A stretch of 64,000 nt of DNA, from the IMG/VR virus record IMGVR_UViG_3300003690_000024, positions 31,397 to 95,396 of that record; one strand, 5' to 3'. This stretch comes from a virus. This document shows, piece after piece, positions 1-7,277 of this stretch. The translations under genes were made by a program, and so were the position numbers. The notes beneath the pieces were generated by a model that worked only from the letters and a program-made list of their open reading frames with translations, was not told the DNA's origin and made no database searches. How positions within the stretch are numbered: position 1 is the first letter of the stretch; every line of letters begins with the position of its first letter.

Positions 1-764
1 AAAGATTGATTGAAGCCTCTATATTAGCTGGGTGTGACTATGTAAAGTTCCAAAAAAGAACTCCTGATTTATGTGTTCCAGAACAACAAAAAAATAAAAT
101 AAGACAGACTCCGTGGGGAGAATTGCGTTATATTGACTATAAAAAGAAAATTGAATTTGGAAAGGAAGAGTGCGAGGAGCTTTTTGATTATGTTAAGGAG
201 AAACCAATTGAGTTGTTTGCATCGGTGTGGGACAAACCTTCCGTTGATTTTATGAAAGAGTATACTAGTATTATGAAGATCGGATCCGCGCTAATTAATG
301 ATATAGATTTGTGTAAATATGCTCGTACAAACTGCGAACTACTTATTATTTCCACAGGCATGAGCACAGAATCCGAAATAGAAGAGTGCATCAAAAGCTG
401 TAATCCGAATGTTGTTATGCACACCAACTCCACTTACCCGTCGCCGGTTTCAGAGCTAAATTTAAACTATATTAACTGGCTTAAGGAAAAGTGGAACGAT
501 AAAGAAATTGGATATAGCGGCCATGAATATGGCTTGACCACAACTTTTGCAACGGTTGCGATGGGGTGCACCTGGATAGAAAGGCACCTAACGCTAGACA
601 GAACAATGTGGGGAAGCGATCAGATAGCTTCCGTTGAGCCGCAAGGATTGATAAAATTAGTAAAGGGAATTCGAGATATTGAAGACGCGATGGGAACTGG
701 CGGCCCACGTAAAGTATTGGATGGTGAAAAAGCAAAAAGAAAAACCCTAAGGAGGAAAAGTTGA
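1..764 (+). CDS. NeuB-like sialic acid synthase family protein (5' end outside window)
   Basis: The reading frame is open to base 1, so the gene starts upstream; the TTG at 6 is an internal codon. The N-terminus visible here aligns with the first TIM-barrel strands of NeuB-type synthases, which condense PEP with an N-acetyl-hexosamine to make nonulosonic (sialic-like) acids. Family hallmarks I can see are YVKFQK (active-site Lys region), HTNSTYPSP, IGYSGHE and WIERHLTLDR followed by SDQIASVEP. The protein stops right after GEKAKRKTLRRKS, about where the C-terminal SAF (antifreeze-like) domain of many NeuB proteins would begin, so that domain appears to be absent. The stop overlaps the TTG start of the next gene (TTGA). 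A role in sugar acid synthesis for host-surface or virion glycans is inference. Confidence 0.82.
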   Translation, partial: RLIEASILAGCDYVKFQKRTPDLCVPEQQKNKIRQTPWGELRYIDYKKKIEFGKEECEELFDYVKEKPIELFASVWDKPSVDFMKEYTSIMKIGSALINDIDLCKYARTNCELLIISTGMSTESEIEECIKSCNPNVVMHTNSTYPSPVSELNLNYINWLKEKWNDKEIGYSGHEYGLTTTFATVAMGCTWIERHLTLDRTMWGSDQIASVEPQGLIKLVKGIRDIEDAMGTGGPRKVLDGEKAKRKTLRRKS

Positions 765-1069
765 TTTACTACGTCGACATAGATGAAACAATTTGTTACT
801 ATGAGGGCCCTAGAGAATATCCGTTCGCGCTTCCTATTCATGAGAATATCAAAAAGATTAATGATTTATATGATGCGGGACACACCGTTGTTTACTGGAC
901 TGCGCGCGGCTCTTTGAGCGGCATCGATTGGAGAGAGATAACAGAAAAGCAGTTTGAAAAGTGGGGAGTGAAGTTCCATGAATTAAGACTCCAGAAGCCG
1001 GCCTACGATGTATTTATATGTGATAAGGCCATTAATTCAAATATATTTTTTAAAGGAAAGAAACAATGA
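761..1069 (+). CDS. HAD-superfamily phosphatase, small capsule-biosynthesis type
   Basis: A 102-residue protein that opens with the HAD motif I, DIDET (residues 6-10; nucleophile Asp6, acid/base Asp8). Motif II is the Thr in YWTARG and a late VFICDKA segment supplies the acidic motif. It has no cap domain, as in short HAD proteins found in capsule and LPS clusters. I chose the TTG at 761 because a consensus Shine-Dalgarno sequence, AAGGAGG, lies at 749-755 and the start overlaps the upstream stop as TTGA. Its position between a NeuB-like synthase and a nucleotide-sugar epimerase suggests dephosphorylation of a sugar-phosphate intermediate. The substrate cannot be told from sequence. Confidence 0.75.
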   Translation: MIYYVDIDETICYYEGPREYPFALPIHENIKKINDLYDAGHTVVYWTARGSLSGIDWREITEKQFEKWGVKFHELRLQKPAYDVFICDKAINSNIFFKGKKQ

Positions 1070-2073
1070 AGAAAGTACTAGTATGTGGTGGTGGCGGTTT
1101 TATCGGTGGCGCCATGGCCAAGAGGCTAAAACAAGATGGGTACTGGGTACGCGTCGTGGATCTGAAGCTTCATGACTTTTTTGACATAATGGAGGTTGTA
1201 GATGAATTTGTACAGGGCGATCTCCGGGACCCTACAGTGTGTGATCAAGTGGTTACTGAGGACTTGGACGAAATCTATCAGTTTGCGGCCGACATGGGAG
1301 GCGCCGGATTTGTATTTACTGGCGAGAATGATGCGGATATTATGCACAACTCAGCCATGATTAATCTCAATATTGCCGAACAGTGTGTTAAGAAAGGCGT
1401 TAATCGAATTTTTTACTCGTCATCTGCTTGTATATATCCTGAGCACAATCAGCTCGATCCGGATAATCCCAATTGTGTTGAGCACTCCGCATACCCCTCT
1501 CAGCCTGATTCAGAGTATGGTTGGGAGAAATTATTTAGTGAGCGGCTTTGGCTTGCTTTTGCGCGTAATTATGGATTAACAGTCCGCGTCGCGCGCTATC
1601 ATAACATTTTTGGGCCCTTGGGCACGTGGGACGGCGGCCGCGAGAAAGCCCCTGCCGCGTTCTGTAGAAAGGTCGCTGTAGCCTCTGAGGGCGACGAGAT
1701 TGAAGTTTGGGGCGACGGTGCACAGACGAGGTCCTTCCTCTACATTGACGAGTGTATAGAGGCTACTAAGCGCCTTATGGATCATCCTACATTTGTTGGT
1801 CCTGTCAATATCGGATCCGAAGAAATGATCGCGATCAACAAGTTCGCCGAGATGGCTATTGAGATCTCGGGCAAAACGCTAACTATTGATAATATTGATG
1901 GTGGCCGCTTCGAAACTAAGTATGGATTCCCTACTCCGATCGGTGTCCGCGGCCGGAACTCAGATAACGCCCTGATTCGTGAAAAACTAGGGTGGGACTA
2001 TGAGCAATCGTTGCGTGTTGGTATGGAAAAAACATATCACTGGATCAATCAGCAGGTGCAAGAAAATGGCTAA
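1066..2073 (+). CDS. GDP-mannose 3,5-epimerase-like SDR protein
   Basis: An extended short-chain dehydrogenase/reductase of 335 residues. It shows the NAD-binding GGGGFIGG (8-15), SSSAC (118-122) and the catalytic Tyr-x3-Lys as YGWEK (151-155). Several stretches match the GDP-mannose 3,5-epimerase family best: FAADMGG, SSACIYPE, HNIFGPLGTW, GGREKAPAAFCRK and WGDGAQTRSFLYIDEC. That enzyme converts GDP-D-mannose to GDP-L-galactose or GDP-L-gulose. The ATG overlaps the previous stop (ATGA). The product would be an activated sugar for glycan synthesis; which glycan is unknown. Other extended SDR epimerases are possible, but the REKAPAAFCRK segment argues for this family. Confidence 0.82.
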   Translation: MKKVLVCGGGGFIGGAMAKRLKQDGYWVRVVDLKLHDFFDIMEVVDEFVQGDLRDPTVCDQVVTEDLDEIYQFAADMGGAGFVFTGENDADIMHNSAMINLNIAEQCVKKGVNRIFYSSSACIYPEHNQLDPDNPNCVEHSAYPSQPDSEYGWEKLFSERLWLAFARNYGLTVRVARYHNIFGPLGTWDGGREKAPAAFCRKVAVASEGDEIEVWGDGAQTRSFLYIDECIEATKRLMDHPTFVGPVNIGSEEMIAINKFAEMAIEISGKTLTIDNIDGGRFETKYGFPTPIGVRGRNSDNALIREKLGWDYEQSLRVGMEKTYHWINQQVQENG

Positions 2074-2953
2074 ATGTCTCGTGACCGGTCACGTGGGCTA
2101 TATTGGATCTAAGCTTTATAAAAAACTTCAGGATCTCGGGCATGAAGTGCTTGGGGTGGATCTAGAAGACGAGATCTCCGGCGATGTTAAAAAAGTTTTA
2201 AGTGAAGATACGGATGGCCACTTTCATCCATATTATTCTTCTTTTGAACCTGAGTATATTTTTCATTTAGCATGTTGGCCACGTGTGGTATACTCAATGG
2301 AAGAGCCAGTCGCTACTATGGAAAATAATGCGTTGGCTGGCTCCGTTCTTTTAAATTTTGCTAAAAAGTGTCCGTCGGTGAAAAGGGTTATATATTCTAG
2401 TTCTTCCTCTATTGTGGGTAATGGCCATGGCCCAACCAACCCCTATGCACTTCAAAAATATGTTACAGAGCTAGAATGTAAAATTTATGCCGAATTATTT
2501 GGGCTTGACACTGTTTCTTTAAGGTATTTTAATGTATACTCTGAAGATCAGAAGGCCACAGGGCCTTATGCTACGGCGGTCGCTAACTGGATGGAACACA
2601 TTAGAACCTGTAAAACACCCTTCATAACGGGCGACGGAGAACAAAGACGGGACATGATCCACGTTGACGACGTTGTGTCGGCTAATATATTTGCGATGGA
2701 TTACGCAGAGCGATTTGACGGAGCTATTTTTGATATTGGCACAGGAGATAATATCTCTTTAAATGAAATAAAAGAGATTGCTCAGACGTACCATAATATT
2801 GAATTTGACTACACGCCTCCACGCGATGGCGATGTTTTAGAAACCCGCGCGAACACACAGAAGTTAAAAAATATTGGCTGGAAACACTCTATATCAATTA
2901 AAGACGGTATACATAGCTGTTTCAAAAATACACAAACAAAGGAGTTAAAATGA
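2066..2953 (+). CDS. NAD-dependent sugar epimerase/dehydratase (extended SDR)
   Basis: A 295-residue protein starting MAKCLVTGHVGYIGSKL, a Rossmann GxxGxxG segment placed at the very N-terminus. This decides the ATG at 2066 over the longer frame beginning at 2000, which lies inside the epimerase upstream. A Ser-rich YSSSSSIVG segment and PYALQKY supply the catalytic Ser and the Tyr-x3-Lys pair. LRYFNVYSEDQ and GDGEQRRDMIHVDDVV are typical of UDP-glucose 4-epimerase/dTDP-glucose dehydratase relatives. It overlaps the previous gene by 8 bases and ends the sugar cassette. The exact substrate is unknown. Confidence 0.78.
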   Translation: MAKCLVTGHVGYIGSKLYKKLQDLGHEVLGVDLEDEISGDVKKVLSEDTDGHFHPYYSSFEPEYIFHLACWPRVVYSMEEPVATMENNALAGSVLLNFAKKCPSVKRVIYSSSSSIVGNGHGPTNPYALQKYVTELECKIYAELFGLDTVSLRYFNVYSEDQKATGPYATAVANWMEHIRTCKTPFITGDGEQRRDMIHVDDVVSANIFAMDYAERFDGAIFDIGTGDNISLNEIKEIAQTYHNIEFDYTPPRDGDVLETRANTQKLKNIGWKHSISIKDGIHSCFKNTQTKELK

Positions 2954-3165
2954 AACTAACCAATCAAGCAATTGGTGCCCTTATGATGGCACTTCAAAAA
3001 TCATTAATGGAACAAAGCGATATAGTTCCAACTCTTCAGGAAATGAATTTTGCGATGAATCCTGAAGATAGTAGTCATTCTACATTAGTGATAATAAACC
3101 CTCCAGTGGTCTCATTCGAAAGTGTAGACTTTACTGAGGATATAGAACAAGAAAGGAAAAATTAA
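2950..3165 (+). CDS. Small conserved phage protein, function unknown
   Basis: A 71-residue protein beginning MKLTNQAIGALMMALQK. The N-terminal half is predicted helical and mildly hydrophobic; the C-terminal half has an IINPPVVSFESVDF segment and an acidic tail. Its ATG overlaps the preceding TGA (ATGA) and GGAG at 2941-2944 gives a ribosome site. I know no domain for it. It begins a run of small genes leading to the sigma factor, so a regulatory or accessory role is possible but unsupported. Confidence 0.6.
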   Translation: MKLTNQAIGALMMALQKSLMEQSDIVPTLQEMNFAMNPEDSSHSTLVIINPPVVSFESVDFTEDIEQERKN

Positions 3166-3166
3166 G

Positions 3167-3349
3167 ATGGCACAAACACGAACAAGCTTAAAAAAAGCAA
3201 AGACGTCCACTAAGACAGTTTCTGAGGCCCACGTACGCGAAGTTGTTGATGAGATGCTCAGAACAGCGTTTCGTTCTCATTCCCGCGACCTCGAAACGGT
3301 TTTGAACGATATCGATCGTAGATTGCGACTATTAGAAGAAAAGAGATAA
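3167..3349 (+). CDS. Small basic helical protein, function unknown
   Basis: A 60-residue protein with a Lys/Thr-rich, probably unstructured N-terminus (about 1-20) and a C-terminal amphipathic helix containing VREVVDEMLRTAF and DIDRRLRLLEEK, which could form a short coiled coil. It follows the previous stop by one base. No family is recognised. Tight packing and translation-friendly spacing support it as a real gene. Confidence 0.55.
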   Translation: MAQTRTSLKKAKTSTKTVSEAHVREVVDEMLRTAFRSHSRDLETVLNDIDRRLRLLEEKR

Positions 3350-3354
3350 CGAGC

Positions 3355-3606
3355 GTGCCTCGTTATCAATATTGTTGCTCACACTGTCGTCACACTTGTG
3401 TGATACAGCACTTATCTGACGATACAGTATCGATCTGTCCTGCGTGCAACAAAGAGGATGCACTTGTGAAGCAGTTAACTTCTTTCACAAGCATCAACAT
3501 AAAGGCTATACCAAAGGCAAAAACCGGACAGGTAACGGAGGAGTTTATTCAAACTGCTCGGCAGGACCTTAAACAGCAAAAAAAAGAATTACTTAACAAA
3601 GACTGA
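3355..3606 (+). CDS. FmdB-like zinc-ribbon protein
   Basis: An 83-residue protein started by GTG at 3355. It opens with MPRYQYCCSHC, and a second CPAC pair near residue 30 completes a four-cysteine zinc ribbon resembling the FmdB regulatory family (normally MPxYxYxCxxC). A helical tail follows, with VTEEFIQTARQDLKQQKKEL. The role is unknown; in phages such ribbons often accompany transcription or head genes. It lies two genes upstream of the gp55-like sigma factor, which makes a transcription-related job attractive but unproven. Confidence 0.6.
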   Translation: MPRYQYCCSHCRHTCVIQHLSDDTVSICPACNKEDALVKQLTSFTSINIKAIPKAKTGQVTEEFIQTARQDLKQQKKELLNKD

Positions 3607-3608
3607 TA

Positions 3609-3938
3609 ATGCTTATATACATCATACTTGCTGTCTCTATTTTACTTAACATACTGCTTGTTTGGTATGTGATAGGACTACTCAAAAAATTCTTTTTTAT
3701 ATCCGAAACAATGGCCGATACCTACTTGACCGCCAAAGATTTTAGTGTCTTTGTTGAATCAATGTACAGTATGGACAGTTATCATGGGGAGCCAATGATA
3801 CAAGAGTTGATGTTTAGAATCCGCGAAGTTCTACAAGAGATGGAAAAATTTAGAGAAATCTTTGAGTATACGATCGATACTGAAATTGAGGATGCCCTAG
3901 ATGGTGTTGATGAAGCCGAAGAAGCAGCAGAAGCGTAA
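3609..3938 (+). CDS. Membrane-anchored helical protein, function unknown
   Basis: A 109-residue protein with one N-terminal transmembrane segment (IYIILAVSILLNILLVWYVI, about residues 3-22), then a long helical, acidic cytoplasmic or periplasmic region and a Glu/Ala-rich end. Its last 38 bases overlap the sigma factor gene in another frame. No family name can be given. The pairing of a membrane anchor and a sigma factor in overlapping genes might suggest a regulator, but similar small membrane proteins are common in phages. Confidence 0.55.
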   Translation: MLIYIILAVSILLNILLVWYVIGLLKKFFFISETMADTYLTAKDFSVFVESMYSMDSYHGEPMIQELMFRIREVLQEMEKFREIFEYTIDTEIEDALDGVDEAEEAAEA

Positions 3939-4605
3939 AAAGAATTTATATTTTACAAAGGTACATGAAGATGCCATCGTAAAGTATGCGAACACGAATG
4001 ATCGTCAGATACGCACGATTCTTTATATTGAATATATTCAGCCTGCGTTCGATCAAATGGTCGATAAAATTGTTTATACTTACAGGTTTACTACCTTACC
4101 CAATATAGATTATCTTAAAGATGATTGTAAGATATGGCTAACTACTATTTTAAATAAATACGACCCCTCCAAGGGGTCTAAGGCTTTTTCCTATTTTTCT
4201 GTTGTTACTAAAAATTGGTTTATTCATAAGGTAAAGCAAACACAGAAACGAAATCGAACCGAAATTTTCTTAGAAGATATGCTAGAGAGGAAGGGAGAGG
4301 AATTAGAATCCGAAGAGCCTTCGTATGAAGATGAGAGAGAAGAGGCTGAATTTTGGGTATCCTTAAGCAACGAAATTAGTACGTGGGACTCTTTTATGTT
4401 AAAAGAAAATGAGAAAAAAGTATTAATGGCTGTTCGAATCGTATTAGACTCTGCAGATGAAATAGAAATTTTTAATAAAAAAGCTATTTATTTATATCTA
4501 CGGGAGATAACGGGGCTTAATACAAAACAGGTTGTCAACAATTTGAAAAAGCTACGAAAAAGATACAAGGTGTTTAGGGATAAATGGGAAAACGGCGAAA
4601 TTTAA
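3901..4605 (+). CDS. gp55-like late-transcription sigma factor
   Basis: A 234-residue protein with a very basic N-terminus. Residues about 87-118 read YDPSKGSKAFSYFSVVTKNW and continue into a basic helix. This matches the region-2-like core of T4 gp55 (FDxxKxxxxxAYxTQxxxNxFxxRIKKxRKE), the minimal sigma factor that recognises the late promoter -10 element. An acidic linker and a C-terminal helix-turn-helix-like segment (LREITGLNTKQVVNNLKKLRK) follow. It overlaps the previous gene; GAGG at 3888-3891, nine bases before ATG 3901, favours that start, with ATG 3910 as alternative. It probably directs host RNA polymerase to the structural operons around it. Confidence 0.7.
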   Translation: MVLMKPKKQQKRKKNLYFTKVHEDAIVKYANTNDRQIRTILYIEYIQPAFDQMVDKIVYTYRFTTLPNIDYLKDDCKIWLTTILNKYDPSKGSKAFSYFSVVTKNWFIHKVKQTQKRNRTEIFLEDMLERKGEELESEEPSYEDEREEAEFWVSLSNEISTWDSFMLKENEKKVLMAVRIVLDSADEIEIFNKKAIYLYLREITGLNTKQVVNNLKKLRKRYKVFRDKWENGEI

Positions 4606-4901
4606 ATCTTGATGATTATATCGATGAAGCGACTACCAACATTCGCGAGGATCGCGCTATGGCCAAATCTTTATTAATGGATGCAATTCGTGATATGAAA
4701 TTGTCTGACTCTGCACGCAAAGAGTTGGGCCCCATCGCAGCCAAGTATGTTGAGAATCTGCAGCGCTCCAACGAGCAACTGGTACGCGTTTCCGGTCTTC
4801 TGCAAAAACAGAAGGCTCAGCATGTCGGCTTAACGGACGACGATCGAGAACAGCTATTTGATTTATTACATGGCGGAGGAGAGGATAATGGCAAAGGATG
4901 A
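4584..4901 (+). CDS. Conserved small helical protein, function unknown
   Basis: A 105-residue protein, mostly helical: DDYIDEATTNIREDRAM, ELGPIAAKYVENLQRSNEQL and TDDDREQLFDLLHGG. It starts within the last codons of the sigma factor gene and ends inside the start of the tail lysozyme gene, so translation is probably coupled. I believe similar proteins sit at the same place in marine phages, but no activity is known to me. A small terminase or a late-transcription coactivator (gp33-like) is conceivable from position only. Confidence 0.55.
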   Translation: MGKRRNLNLDDYIDEATTNIREDRAMAKSLLMDAIRDMKLSDSARKELGPIAAKYVENLQRSNEQLVRVSGLLQKQKAQHVGLTDDDREQLFDLLHGGGEDNGKG

Positions 4902-6240
4902 CGAAGGACAGAGTGGGGAAGGTGGCCTAGACCTAAGAAGTCTTAGGTTTGGCACCCTTAACTTTTTAAGAGATGATTCGATCAACGATTCGGGCGATCG
5001 CCGTCGCGGAAATCCTCTAACCTTTTTAGTTCAGAGTTTAGGGAAAGCGTATGGCATTGATACGCTGAAGGACGTTATAAATTTTCGTGGAATTGTATTG
5101 AAGGCCGAGAAGGTTAACAAAGACTCAATAGTTCCTATTAACCGTTCTGAAATTTTAAATGCTTATCTTAATGTGTCCTTAGGTGCTAAAATCGTAGCAG
5201 CCTTCACTAGAGATAAGCCCGTATATGTTTATAAGGTTTATATTCCTGAATTAGAGATGAGACCTCCGCCTGTTTCCGCAGACGATCCGATTTTAGATAC
5301 CTATTTTGATGTTTATGACTCGCGCGTCTTCCCAGAAGACGATGCTGAGATCAAGAAAGGAACCGTAGTTACTGTAGTATTTGAGGACTTCAAAAACCTG
5401 CTTAACCCTCAAATCATTGGTGCCGAAAAGAAGCCACTAATCATCAAAGGACTCCACAAGGGCGGCAGTGTCCTTGAGGCGTTAAGAAACTTTTTTGGTG
5501 GCAGCCCCGGCAAAGGCAAGGTTGGAGATAAGGAAAATGCAAGTGGATCTCCCCGAAATCCCGAAGAAGGCGCCCCAGCGCACTCTACGGGGACCGGTGA
5601 TGCAGGATCTCCTGCGCGCACATTTGATGAAAACCCGCCCGACCAGGATCCTGATGCTCCTGTTATTAAGAAGATGTCTGCATCGGAAGTGGAACACATG
5701 GCACAAAGTGAGGGAATTTTGATGAAGCTCTACAACGACCCTTATGGTTACTGTACTATTGGAGTAGGCCACCTCATACAGGGACGCGTCAACGGAGAGA
5801 ACTGGAAGGGCCCCTGCAGTCAAGCAAAGCGACATGGTTTAATCCCATCCAAGTGGCTGAAAGGAGGTCTTCCTCCCGATGGAAACAACACGCGCGCCCC
5901 CTCGGAAACTATGACGAGGTCCGAAGTAATGGCTCTTTTTCAGCAAGACGTCTCCATCCGCGAGAGATGGCTTGTTAGCAAATTGCGACGGATCGGCGAT
6001 GTTAGGGTTACCCAAGGCCAATTCGACGCCCTGCTCTCGGTTGTCTATAATTCTGGGGGCGGAAATGTTAGCGAATTCATTATTGACCCCCATCTAGCCA
6101 AATCGCCCCCAGATTTCAGAGGAGCAGCAGAAGCTTTTACAGTGTATAATAGACTGGGCTACCGGAGAGAAGATCATCGCAGGTATCGGGCCGGACTGAA
6201 TGCCCGCAGAGAACGAGAGCAGAGCATGTTCTTTACTTAA
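4888..6240 (+). CDS. Tail-associated lysozyme / baseplate protein with GH24 domain
   Basis: A 450-residue two-part protein. Residues about 1-200 form a structural domain unlike any enzyme I recognise. A Gly/Pro-rich linker (about 200-260) leads to a T4-lysozyme-type muramidase. Its catalytic triad keeps exact T4 spacing: Glu275 in SEGILMKLYND, Asp284 and Thr290 in CTIGVGHLI (T4 lysozyme Glu11, Asp20, Thr26). In T4 the equivalent is gp5, which opens the peptidoglycan during tail contraction. ATG 4888 is preferred over in-frame 4858 and 4870 because GGAGGAGAGG lies at 4875-4884. It heads the baseplate gene block. A free endolysin is less likely because of the long N-terminal structural domain. 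Confidence 0.82.
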   Translation: MAKDDEGQSGEGGLDLRSLRFGTLNFLRDDSINDSGDRRRGNPLTFLVQSLGKAYGIDTLKDVINFRGIVLKAEKVNKDSIVPINRSEILNAYLNVSLGAKIVAAFTRDKPVYVYKVYIPELEMRPPPVSADDPILDTYFDVYDSRVFPEDDAEIKKGTVVTVVFEDFKNLLNPQIIGAEKKPLIIKGLHKGGSVLEALRNFFGGSPGKGKVGDKENASGSPRNPEEGAPAHSTGTGDAGSPARTFDENPPDQDPDAPVIKKMSASEVEHMAQSEGILMKLYNDPYGYCTIGVGHLIQGRVNGENWKGPCSQAKRHGLIPSKWLKGGLPPDGNNTRAPSETMTRSEVMALFQQDVSIRERWLVSKLRRIGDVRVTQGQFDALLSVVYNSGGGNVSEFIIDPHLAKSPPDFRGAAEAFTVYNRLGYRREDHRRYRAGLNARREREQSMFFT

Positions 6241-6261
6241 AAGAACATAAGGAGTTTATTT

Positions 6262-7275
6262 ATGGGTAGCATTAAATTAGGCGGTAAGCCAAAAAAGTTT
6301 AAATTTTCATTAGACTTATCGAAGCTGGGAAAGACCGAACGAAAACTATTTGATTCGCTGCCGCCAGTACAGCAGGCGGAATTCGTCGGCCTAGGCGAGA
6401 GTTCTAAAATTGATTTCGATACTCCGGTCTATGTTGCATCCGGAGCAGAACATCAGATAGCAAAAGGAAATGCGTCGATTGTACTCGGAGTTGACCGCCC
6501 AAGCAATCTATATTCTGGTTACGGCGGCCTAAGGAACACTCACTGTGCTTCTATTGATATAGTGGCCGGCCGAATGGGCTACCGCGCCCGTTCGACGACG
6601 GAAGATGGGGAGTCTGTTAATGTGGATCCTAATTTTAAGTTGGATGCCGCTCGAATCTATATTTCACAGAAAGCAGATCCTGATGGATATTTTGGTCTCG
6701 CGGCGGGCAAGTCGGGAAACACCTCAAAAGAATCGCCCCGAAGTACGGTCGCAATAAAGGCCGATACAGTTCGTCTCATTTCGCGCGAGAATATAAAACT
6801 TATAACGCGCACTGATGCAGAGAATGCCCAAGGTGGTGATTTGGATACAGGCTATACTGCGCCCTTTGGGATCGACCTTATCGCGATGAATGATGACTCC
6901 GGCTTGCAGCCACTTGTTAAGGGAGATAATTTGCTTCAGTTATTAAAGTCTATGATGGAATCAATCCATGATTTACGAGAGCTGTTCACTAATTTTTTAG
7001 AATACGACAGAACACTAACTATGGCCCTTCTAAATCACACACACCAGTCACCATTTTTTGGAGCCTCTACATCTCCGTCGTTTGTTAAGCTTTTACCTGA
7101 AGGGATAAAGGTGATAGTGGACAAACTAACAAACGTCGAACTACAGATGAAGCTTCAAATGCAGAAGCTCACAACACTCCAGCAGGAATATTTGGAAACT
7201 CCTGCAGGGGCAGAAACAACAGATAACGACGGGAATGGGCTCTTCATCTTGAGTAAATTTAACCATACTAATTAG
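6262..7275 (+). CDS. Baseplate spike/hub-like virion protein
   Basis: A 337-residue protein following the tail lysozyme after a clean ribosome site (AAGGAG at 6249-6254). The central part, with STVAIKADTVRLISRENIKL and GIDLIAMNDD, has the alternating beta pattern of spike beta-helices. The C-terminal third is helical, with several LLxLLKSMM-type stretches and LQMKLQMQKLTTLQQEY. HTHQSPFFG is typical of phage spike or hub proteins. I infer a membrane-piercing or hub role next to the lysozyme, but no named family is certain. Confidence 0.55.
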   Translation: MGSIKLGGKPKKFKFSLDLSKLGKTERKLFDSLPPVQQAEFVGLGESSKIDFDTPVYVASGAEHQIAKGNASIVLGVDRPSNLYSGYGGLRNTHCASIDIVAGRMGYRARSTTEDGESVNVDPNFKLDAARIYISQKADPDGYFGLAAGKSGNTSKESPRSTVAIKADTVRLISRENIKLITRTDAENAQGGDLDTGYTAPFGIDLIAMNDDSGLQPLVKGDNLLQLLKSMMESIHDLRELFTNFLEYDRTLTMALLNHTHQSPFFGASTSPSFVKLLPEGIKVIVDKLTNVELQMKLQMQKLTTLQQEYLETPAGAETTDNDGNGLFILSKFNHTN

Positions 7276-7277
7276 AG

